Of a stretch of 6,287 bases of DNA, positions 1 to 5,278 are shown piece after piece (position 1 is the first letter of the stretch; the number at the start of each line of letters is the position of its first letter). The notes below the pieces were generated by a model, which did no database searches, was not told the DNA's origin, and saw nothing but the letters and a program-made list of their open reading frames with translations. Where the stretch lies: assembly GCA_022545875.1 (NCBI GenBank), contig JAKEIF010000272.1, positions 1 to 6,287 of the forward strand. Reading direction: 5' to 3'. This stretch comes from Nitrososphaera sp. (GTDB lineage: Archaea > Thermoproteota > Nitrososphaeria > Nitrososphaerales > Nitrososphaeraceae). The position numbers and the translations under genes are program-made.

Positions 1-286
1 CACTTGCGAGCTTTATCGAAGCGGCAAACTCTTTCACCCGTTCGCGTACCATTTTGATGCCCCTCTCGTCGCTGGCATTTAGTGATAGCGTGTTTTTCCT
101 CCATTCCTCGCCAAGAAGCTCCCTTGCGATGCAAAGGGCAGAGGTTGTCTTGCCCACGCCTGCCGGGCCAGCGAAAAGCATGTGGGGCAGATCGGGGCTC
201 TTGATCAGGTTGCTTATGCCCCGGATAATCTCCTTTTGGTCTACCACGTCGTCCAGTTTCTGCGGCCTGTACTTTTCTGACCACAT
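1..286 (-). CDS. rfcS: Replication factor C small subunit (RfcS), N-terminal part, cut by window edge
   Basis: Clamp-loader ATPase subunit: with the large subunit it opens the PCNA ring and loads it at primer-template junctions in an ATP-dependent way. Only the first 95 residues are in the window; the gene continues beyond base 1. The protein opens with [15 protein letters not shown], the RFC box II signature. It has a complete Walker [10 protein letters not shown], at about residues 40-48, and the RFC-typical NASDERGI at about 70-77. Walker B, the SRC arginine finger and the collar domain would lie outside the window. The ATG at 284-286 is chosen because the family begins right at this W-S-E-K-Y-R-P motif and no in-frame ATG lies just upstream. 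Family members are usually about 320-330 residues, so roughly 30 percent is visible. It is transcribed divergently from the GINS-mcm unit, which suggests possible co-regulation of fork genes (inference). Identification is very secure. Confidence 0.96.
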   Translation of the reverse strand, partial: MWSEKYRPQKLDDVVDQKEIIRGISNLIKSPDLPHMLFAGPAGVGKTTSALCIARELLGEEWRKNTLSLNASDERGIKMVRERVKEFAASIKLAS

Positions 287-292
287 CAAACT

Positions 293-302
293 CGAGATCT
301 CG
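293..302. repeat. 10-bp perfect palindrome in the rfcS leader
   Basis: CGAGATCTCG is identical to its reverse complement and sits 7-16 bases upstream of the rfcS ATG. It could be a protein-binding site or fold within the leader RNA over the ribosome-binding region. A 10-bp palindrome is short enough to occur by chance, so function is unproven. Confidence 0.4.
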
Positions 303-319
303 GTCTTTTTGCCAGAGGA

Positions 320-334
320 CAATGCTTCGCATTG
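320..334. repeat. Short inverted repeat (6-bp arms, 3-base loop)
   Basis: CAATGC and GCATTG flank the loop TTC. It lies between the candidate rfcS TATA box and the rfcS start codon, close to where the rfcS transcript would begin. It is not followed by a T run in either direction that would make it a convincing terminator. It may be a small operator or only a chance hairpin. Confidence 0.35.
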
Positions 335-349
335 GTGTTCCAGCACGAG

Positions 350-357
350 TTATTAAA
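350..357 (-). promoter_or_regulatory. Candidate TATA box for rfcS
   Basis: Read on the minus strand this is TTTAATAA, the most A/T-rich block upstream of the rfcS start. Transcription starting about 25 bases downstream would leave a leader of roughly 40 bases before the ATG at 286. No strong Shine-Dalgarno match is visible in that leader, so the position of the true start site is uncertain. Confidence 0.4.
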
Positions 358-373
358 TCATTAACGTCCTTTG

Positions 374-387
374 GGGAAAGCTTTCCC
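374..387. repeat. 14-bp perfect palindrome in the divergent rfcS/GINS intergenic region
   Basis: GGGAAAGCTTTCCC is a perfect 14-bp palindrome with no spacer. It lies upstream of both candidate TATA boxes: about 17 bases from the rfcS box and about 47 bases from the GINS box. Size, symmetry and position fit a dimeric regulator site shared by two divergent replication operons. That role is inferred from geometry; no regulator is identified. Confidence 0.5.
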
Positions 388-390
388 GCG

Positions 391-420
391 CAAAAGCTAG
401 CTCGAAGCTTAACAAAAGCT
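391..420 (+). repeat. CAAAAGCT direct repeats upstream of the GINS promoter
   Basis: The 8-mer CAAAAGCT occurs exactly at 391-398 and again at 413-420, 22 bases apart (about two helical turns). The core AAGCT recurs at 378, 394, 405 and 416, so the last three copies are spaced 11 and 11 bases. The first copy lies inside the 14-bp palindrome. A related CAAAAG (428-433) abuts the TATA-like box. The phasing suggests activator or repressor half-sites on one DNA face, but chance in a small A-rich region is possible. Confidence 0.4.
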
Positions 421-433
421 GCCCTGACAAAAG

Positions 434-440
434 ATATAAC
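434..440 (+). promoter_or_regulatory. Candidate TATA box (with upstream BRE-like purines) for GINS-mcm
   Basis: ATATAAC is preceded by the purine-rich ACAAAAG, as expected for a TFB-recognition element. Its centre is about 30 bases upstream of the ATG at 467. With the usual archaeal spacing, transcription would start around 460-464 and leave almost no leader. This placement argues against the in-frame ATG at 443 as the real start, since that codon would probably lie upstream of the transcript. Confidence 0.6.
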
Positions 441-466
441 AGATGAAGTGTTTTTACAGTTTACCC

Positions 467-1006
467 ATGAGCGAAGCTCCCGGCTCGGTGCCCAGGATAG
501 AAGTTATCCAGAACATTTACACCGTCGGCTTTATGGCAGAGGAGGTCAGGGTTTCGTTCAAAAAAGATGTCCAGATGACTGTAGGCAGTGTTGTGGTGGA
601 TGCAAAAGAGGGAGACATGTCGTCGCTGCCACGCTGGGTGGCCAAGATTTTGGTTGACCATGGTGCGCTGGAAATCCAGGCAGCTGACCTTGCAGGTTAT
701 ATTTCTCGGGCAATGAATAGGGAGAGAATAGCCAAGCCACACGACTTGTCAGGAGTTGATGCTGATTTTTACGTCAGGGTAAATGATTACCTCGAAGGGG
801 TAAGGGAACGGGAACGGGAAAACCTCCTCGTCTCTCTAAACACCTTCGTTACTTCGAGGCTTGAAAAAATTGTAAAGCTCGCTGCCGCTTCGCCCTTGTC
901 CCCAGAGCTTGAAGCCCGGCTCGCAGCCGAGGAACGGGAGCTGTACCTGCTCATCAACGGCGCGTCGGCAAAGTTCAAGAAGGGAGTCCTGAAAAAGTTT
1001 GGCTGA
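467..1006 (+). CDS. gins23: DNA replication complex GINS subunit, Gins23 (Psf2/Psf3) class
   Basis: Subunit of the archaeal GINS complex, which joins MCM and a Cdc45/RecJ-like protein into the active replicative helicase. The product is 179 residues. It has a small beta-rich B-like domain first (about 16-70), ending in the GINS-type stretch SSLPRWVAKILVDHGALEI. A helical A-like domain follows (about 75-179), with DFYVRVNDYL near 100-109 and a charged RERERE run near 113-118. B before A is the arrangement of archaeal Gins23 and eukaryotic Psf2/Psf3, the reverse of Gins51. The adjacent downstream mcm supports this: gins23 sits next to mcm in Sulfolobus (established). The start at 467 is preferred over the in-frame ATG at 443 because of the TATA box position and because family similarity begins near IEVIQNIY. 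The gene overlaps mcm by 8 bases. The GINS assignment is firm; the subunit class is somewhat less so. Confidence 0.85.
   Translation: MSEAPGSVPRIEVIQNIYTVGFMAEEVRVSFKKDVQMTVGSVVVDAKEGDMSSLPRWVAKILVDHGALEIQAADLAGYISRAMNRERIAKPHDLSGVDADFYVRVNDYLEGVRERERENLLVSLNTFVTSRLEKIVKLAAASPLSPELEARLAAEERELYLLINGASAKFKKGVLKKFG
983..986 (+). promoter_or_regulatory. Weak Shine-Dalgarno (GGAG) for mcm
   Basis: GGAG within AGGGAGTCC lies inside the end of the GINS gene, 12 bases ahead of the mcm TTG codon. The spacing is longer than ideal. With a TGA in the mcm frame at 990-992 and no other early start codon, initiation at TTG 999 is probably helped by ribosomes terminating at the GINS stop. Confidence 0.4.
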
Positions 1007-3071
1007 GCAGCAGACAGCGGCCGCCCTCGCTGACCAGCTAACAGGGTTTCTAAAGGCGTTCAAGGACAGGGACGGCAATTACAAGTATTTTGACAGGATA
1101 AACAACATGATGGCAACAAACGCCTTGTCGCTCGTGGTAGACTACATTGATTTGGACTCATTTGACCCGATGCTGGCAAAGGAAATCACCCACAAGCCGG
1201 ATGAGTACCTCGACTCATTTAACCAGGCGGTGCTCTCGGTCTTGCAAGAGATCCACCCTGACTATGAGCAGGAGATCCGCGACAAAATCCGTGTCAGAAT
1301 TGGCAACTATACCGTTCAGAAGGGCTTGCGCGAAATAAACGCCGAACTTATCGACAAGCTGGTCGGAGTTTCAGGAATGGTAGTCAGGTCATCGGAGGTA
1401 AAGCCGCTTGCAAAAAAGATAGGCTACCGGTGTGCCAATTGCGGTACAATCACAGGGGCAGAGCTGAAGGGCCTCGTTTTGAAAAGGCCGGCAAAATGCC
1501 CTGCTTGTTCAGAGAAAGAGCTTGAAATGGATGCCGAGTCAAGCGTCTTTATCGATTTTCAGCTAGTCAGGCTTCAGGAGCTTCCGGAGGATCTTCCCGC
1601 AGGACAGCTGCCGCACTATGTCGAAGTGACCGTGATGGGTGACCTGGTGGACCAGTGCCGCCCGGGGGACAGGATAATGCTGACTGGCGTTATCAGGATC
1701 GAGCAGGAGCAGTTGGCGCCTCAGGCAAGAACCAGCCTGTTCAGGCTCAGGATGGAAGGAAACAACATTGAGTACCTAGGGGGCAGGGCGGGAAACAAGG
1801 ATACAAGGTCGACTGACAGGATAATGATATCAGCGGAAGACGAAAGGCAGATCAGGACTATAGCTGCAAAGCCTGACGCCTATGAAAAGCTCATCGCATC
1901 TTTTGCCCCGCACATCTATGGACACTCTGAGATAAAGGAAGCAATACTGCTCTTGATTGTCGGCTCGGTCACCAAAAAGTTGCAGGACGGTTCGACCAGG
2001 AGAGGAGACATTAACGTCCTCTTGGTAGGGGATCCAGGTGTAGCGAAAAGCGAGCTCTTGAAGTTTGCCGCTAAAATCGCGCCTCGCGGTTTGTATACAT
2101 CAGGTAGAGGATCCACAGCCGCAGGGCTTACAGCGGCTGTTATTCGCGACAAATCCGGAATTATGATGTTAGAAGCGGGCGCTGTGGTTTTGGGCGATCT
2201 AGGCCTCGTCGCAATCGACGAGTTTGACAAATTAAAGCCTGAGGACAGGTCCGCGCTACACGAAGTCATGGAGCAGCAGACTTGCTCTGTGGCAAAGGGT
2301 GGAATCGTAGCTACGCTCAATGCAAGGACTTCAATTCTTTCAGCAGCAAACCCGATGTATGGCAAGTACGACCCGTACAAGAACATCACCGAAAACGTCA
2401 ACTTGCCGGTGCCGCTCCTCACAAGATTTGACCTGATATTTATCGTGCGCGATATGCCTGAAAAGGAGAAGGACAACCTCATAGCCAGCCACATCTTGGA
2501 AATTCATAAAGACATAGAGCACGCCGCAAAGCCCGCCATCGAAATAGACCTCTTTAGCAAGTACCTGGCATATGCAAAGCACGGCGAGCCTGCCCTAACA
2601 GAAGAAGCAGTCAACCTCATACGCGACTACTACATGAACATGAGAAAGGTGGAATCCGAGGGAATGATAACAGTCACCCCGAGGCAACTTGAGGGCCTTG
2701 TCAGGCTTGCGACAGCTCGCGCAAGGCTCCTGCTAAAAGACAGGGTGGAGGCAGACGACGCGTCCAGGGCGATATTCCTAGTCGAGCAGATGCTACGGAC
2801 CGCCGGCGTCGACGTAAACACTGGCAGGATGGACGTGGGTGTGTTGTACGGCAAGCCTCAAAGCGAAACGTCAAAGTCAAAGACGTTCATGGACGTCTTC
2901 AAGGGCCTGTCTGGAAACGACAATAATGACGTTGAGGAAAGGGCCTTGGTAGACGAACTTGCAAAAACCGGCAAGTTTGCAGACGAAAATGACGCAAGGA
3001 AATACTTTGAAAAGGCAAAGCGCGAAGGCCAGATCTACGAGCGAAGGCCAGGCTTTTGGTCAAAAGCGTAG
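999..3071 (+). CDS. mcm: Minichromosome maintenance protein MCM, replicative DNA helicase
   Basis: Hexameric ATP-driven 3'-to-5' helicase that unwinds DNA at the replication fork. The 690-residue product is full length for archaeal MCMs. The N-terminal domain (about 1-260) carries a zinc-binding set C145-x2-C148 and C167-x2-C170. The AAA+ core shows Walker A GDPGVAKS (344-351), Walker B LVAIDEFDK (403-411), the pre-sensor-1 hairpin near K433, sensor 1 SAANP (448-452), arginine finger LLTRFD (R476) and sensor 2 TPRQLE (R562). A polar, partly acidic linker (about 615-645) leads to a C-terminal winged-helix domain (about 646-690). All catalytic residues are present and no intein interrupts Walker A. 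The start is TTG at 999: an in-frame TGA at 990-992 rules out extension, and the next plausible start would remove conserved N-terminal helices. The first bases overlap the GINS stop, indicating translational coupling. Confidence 0.97.
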   Translation: MAEQQTAAALADQLTGFLKAFKDRDGNYKYFDRINNMMATNALSLVVDYIDLDSFDPMLAKEITHKPDEYLDSFNQAVLSVLQEIHPDYEQEIRDKIRVRIGNYTVQKGLREINAELIDKLVGVSGMVVRSSEVKPLAKKIGYRCANCGTITGAELKGLVLKRPAKCPACSEKELEMDAESSVFIDFQLVRLQELPEDLPAGQLPHYVEVTVMGDLVDQCRPGDRIMLTGVIRIEQEQLAPQARTSLFRLRMEGNNIEYLGGRAGNKDTRSTDRIMISAEDERQIRTIAAKPDAYEKLIASFAPHIYGHSEIKEAILLLIVGSVTKKLQDGSTRRGDINVLLVGDPGVAKSELLKFAAKIAPRGLYTSGRGSTAAGLTAAVIRDKSGIMMLEAGAVVLGDLGLVAIDEFDKLKPEDRSALHEVMEQQTCSVAKGGIVATLNARTSILSAANPMYGKYDPYKNITENVNLPVPLLTRFDLIFIVRDMPEKEKDNLIASHILEIHKDIEHAAKPAIEIDLFSKYLAYAKHGEPALTEEAVNLIRDYYMNMRKVESEGMITVTPRQLEGLVRLATARARLLLKDRVEADDASRAIFLVEQMLRTAGVDVNTGRMDVGVLYGKPQSETSKSKTFMDVFKGLSGNDNNDVEERALVDELAKTGKFADENDARKYFEKAKREGQIYERRPGFWSKA

Positions 3072-3090
3072 CCAATAGGATCAAAACTCT

Positions 3091-3098
3091 AAAAATAC
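3091..3098 (+). promoter_or_regulatory. Candidate TATA box for hel308
   Basis: AAAAATAC, preceded by CTCT, is the only TATA-like block in the 55-base gap between mcm and hel308. Its centre is about 32 bases ahead of the GTG at 3127, nearly the same distance as for the GINS gene, so a leaderless or very short-leader transcript is predicted. No T-rich terminator is visible in the gap, so read-through from mcm is also possible. Confidence 0.5.
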
Positions 3099-3126
3099 AG
3101 CGATTCTGCAACTAATCCGACACGTT

Positions 3127-5271
3127 GTGGCTGATGTGACTATTGACGGTACAGTCAATGCATTGCTAGAAAATCTCGGCTACACTTCCCTGTACCCACC
3201 CCAGGAGAAGGCTGTCGCGTCAGGGATCCTTGAGGGCAAGAACATGCTGGTAACGACTCCAACTGCCAGCGGCAAGACCCTGATCGCAATGATGGCGATT
3301 CTAAAGACGCTCGAGAGAGGCCAAAAGGCCGCATACATGACCCCCCTCCGCGCCCTGGCCAGTGAAAAGTACGAGGATCTAAAAGTCTTGGAGACAATGA
3401 CTATCGGCGCGAAAAAACCAAAGGTAGTCGTCGCGACCGGGGATTATGATTCTTCCGGCAGAGGGCTTGCAACTGCAGACGTCATAGTGCTTACAAATGA
3501 GAAAATGGACACGCTCTTTCGGCACGGCGCTGAATGGCTGGGAGAGATAGGCCTGTTCATTTCAGACGAGATACACCTTATAGGCGACCGGGAAAGGGGC
3601 CCAACGCTGGAGATGATGCTTACAAAGGTGCGCCGGCATTATCCCGCGTCGCAAATAGTCGCTCTTTCTGCAACTGTTGCTAATTCCGACGAACTTGCTG
3701 GATGGCTCGGCTGCGAGCTGGTCGAGAGCAGCTGGCGGCCGACAAAGCTGGTCGAAGGAGTTTATGAGCACGGGACGATAAAGCTCAGTGACGGCAAGAA
3801 GGTTCAATTTCAAGGGTCAGGAATGCCCGGAATGACAGCAGTCGACCTTGCGATAGATTCGATAGCTGGAGGAGGACAGTCGCTGATTTTTGCAGAGACG
3901 CGCAAGCGCGCCGCTTCGCTGGCTGCAAAGGCCGCCGAGGGGACATACAGCCGTCTGGACAGCAGCGCAAGGCAGGAGGCAGCCGGTATTTCGGCGTCAA
4001 TTCTTGAAAAAGGAGAGGACAGCGAAATTACCAGATCCCTTGCGCAGGCCGTGTCAAAGGGCGTCGCGTTTCACCACGCGGGCCTTGGCCCTGCAAGCAG
4101 GAAAATCGTGGAGGATGCCTTCAAGAAAGGCGTTATCAAGGTGCTAACAGCAACCCCTACGCTTGCGGCGGGCGTGAATCTCCCGGCGCGGCGAGTGGTG
4201 GTCGCCAGCATCCTCAGATACGACTCCGACTATGGCGGAAGCGTGCCGATTAGCGTGCTTGACTACAAGCAACTGTGTGGGAGGGCTGGCAGGCCCAAAT
4301 ACGACACGGCAGGCGAAGCCATAATTACAGCCGGCGAATCAGGCGCAAGCGGAGAGGATCTTTACGACCACTACGTCCTTGGAACTCCTGAGCCGCTCAG
4401 ATCGCAGCTTTCAACCGACCGGGCGATTAGGTTCCACCTGCTTGCGACAATCGCATCTGTCCCAGGCCTGAGAAGGCAAGAGATTGATGAGCTTTTTTCA
4501 TCGACACTTCTTGCACAGCAAGCAAGGAGCGCAAGCATTAGTTTCAAGCTGGATTCTGCTATGGAGTACCTTGAGCAAGAAGAGCTCGTCAAATCAAGAA
4601 ACGACAGGTTCTTAGCCACGGAATTTGGCAAGCGGACGTCGCTTCTGTATATCGATCCCGTGACTGCGGTCGAATTTAGAGATGCGCTAGCCAAGACTGA
4701 AAGAAGAGCAGGAAAGCACACCCTGGGATTTTTGCACTTGATTACAAACAGCCCGGACTTTTATCCCAAGTTATCGCTGCGCAAGAAAGACTATGAAGAA
4801 ATTAGCCTGATGGTGCAGGAAAGCCGAGACGAGCTGCTGTATGAAATTAGCGAGTACGACTGTTCGAGGAGCCTATGGGCCCTCAATGAATGGCTGCAGG
4901 AATCCGGCGACAAAGTTCTTGGGGACAGGCTCGGTGTTGAGCCCGGCGATATGCACAGGATAGTGGAAATTTCAGAGTGGCTGTCGTATTCCCTGTATGA
5001 AGTAGCCAAGATAATAAGACGCGACGATTTTTTACCAGAACTTTATAACCTCCGCGCCAGGATAAGGTACGGAGTGAGGGAAGAGCTTTTGCCCCTTGTG
5101 GCACTTGAAGGGATAGGAAGAGTGCGGGCCCGCGCCTTGTTCGCTGCCGGGCTCACTGACGTTTCGAAAGTGTCAAAGGCACCCCAGGCAAAGCTCGCGG
5201 CTATTTCAAAAATTGGCCCTTCCGTGGCAAAAAAACTAAAGGATCAGCTGGAGAAAAAAAGACAGGAGTAA
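3127..5271 (+). CDS. hel308: ATP-dependent DNA helicase Hel308 (Ski2-like, superfamily 2)
   Basis: 3'-to-5' DNA helicase related to human HELQ/POLQ, acting on stalled forks and branched DNA in repair and recombination. The 714-residue product matches the usual family length. RecA-like domain 1 shows a Q-motif-like YPPQEKAV (23-30), motif I TPTASGKT (44-51), motif Ia PLRALASEKY (73-82), motif II DEIH (147-150) and motif III SAT (181-183). Domain 2 shows motif IV SLIFAETRKR (252-261), motif V TPTLAAGVNLPARR (343-356) and motif VI QLCGRAGRP (382-390). A winged helix (about 425-500), a helical ratchet domain (about 505-645) and a C-terminal helix-hairpin-helix (about 655-710) containing GIGRVRARAL complete the Hel308 architecture. 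GTG at 3127 is chosen because of TATA spacing and because conserved sequence follows at once; GTG at 3136 is a weaker alternative. No Shine-Dalgarno is seen. All catalytic motifs are intact. Confidence 0.95.
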   Translation: MADVTIDGTVNALLENLGYTSLYPPQEKAVASGILEGKNMLVTTPTASGKTLIAMMAILKTLERGQKAAYMTPLRALASEKYEDLKVLETMTIGAKKPKVVVATGDYDSSGRGLATADVIVLTNEKMDTLFRHGAEWLGEIGLFISDEIHLIGDRERGPTLEMMLTKVRRHYPASQIVALSATVANSDELAGWLGCELVESSWRPTKLVEGVYEHGTIKLSDGKKVQFQGSGMPGMTAVDLAIDSIAGGGQSLIFAETRKRAASLAAKAAEGTYSRLDSSARQEAAGISASILEKGEDSEITRSLAQAVSKGVAFHHAGLGPASRKIVEDAFKKGVIKVLTATPTLAAGVNLPARRVVVASILRYDSDYGGSVPISVLDYKQLCGRAGRPKYDTAGEAIITAGESGASGEDLYDHYVLGTPEPLRSQLSTDRAIRFHLLATIASVPGLRRQEIDELFSSTLLAQQARSASISFKLDSAMEYLEQEELVKSRNDRFLATEFGKRTSLLYIDPVTAVEFRDALAKTERRAGKHTLGFLHLITNSPDFYPKLSLRKKDYEEISLMVQESRDELLYEISEYDCSRSLWALNEWLQESGDKVLGDRLGVEPGDMHRIVEISEWLSYSLYEVAKIIRRDDFLPELYNLRARIRYGVREELLPLVALEGIGRVRARALFAAGLTDVSKVSKAPQAKLAAISKIGPSVAKKLKDQLEKKRQE
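5265..5268 (+). promoter_or_regulatory. Shine-Dalgarno (GGAG) for the membrane transferase
   Basis: GGAG lies across the last codons of hel308, immediately before its TAA, with 10 bases to the ATG at 5279. It supports that start and suggests translation from a shared hel308 transcript. Confidence 0.55.
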
Positions 5272-5278
5272 CTGTCAA

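Noticed and set aside
54..356. 100-residue plus-strand open frame at the left end
   Set aside because: It is antisense to rfcS, whose RFC box II, Walker A and NASDERG motifs are clear on the minus strand.
322..657. 111-residue plus-strand open frame crossing the intergenic region into the GINS gene
   Set aside because: It runs through the candidate promoter and then overlaps GINS in another frame; the product has no recognisable domain.
804..821. GGGAAC hexamer repeated in tandem within the GINS gene
   Set aside because: It encodes the RERERE run in a charged helix; fewer than three full copies, so it is explained by coding content rather than by a separate repeat element.
2028..2051. Possible intein insertion site at MCM Walker A
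   Set aside because: This is a known intein site in some archaeal MCM genes, but here the motif is continuous and the protein has normal length.
1916..2494. 192-residue open frame on the minus strand inside mcm
   Set aside because: It lies fully antisense to the conserved AAA+ core of MCM, its composition is Ser/Leu/Pro-rich as expected of a shadow frame, and it has no recognisable motif or promoter.
3072..3126. Possible terminator between mcm and hel308
   Set aside because: There is no T run on the plus strand and no stable hairpin; the A-rich block is better read as a TATA-like element.
4491..4501. T-rich run (CTTTTTTC) within hel308 as a possible internal terminator
   Set aside because: It is short, has no preceding hairpin, and sits in the middle of an intact conserved gene.
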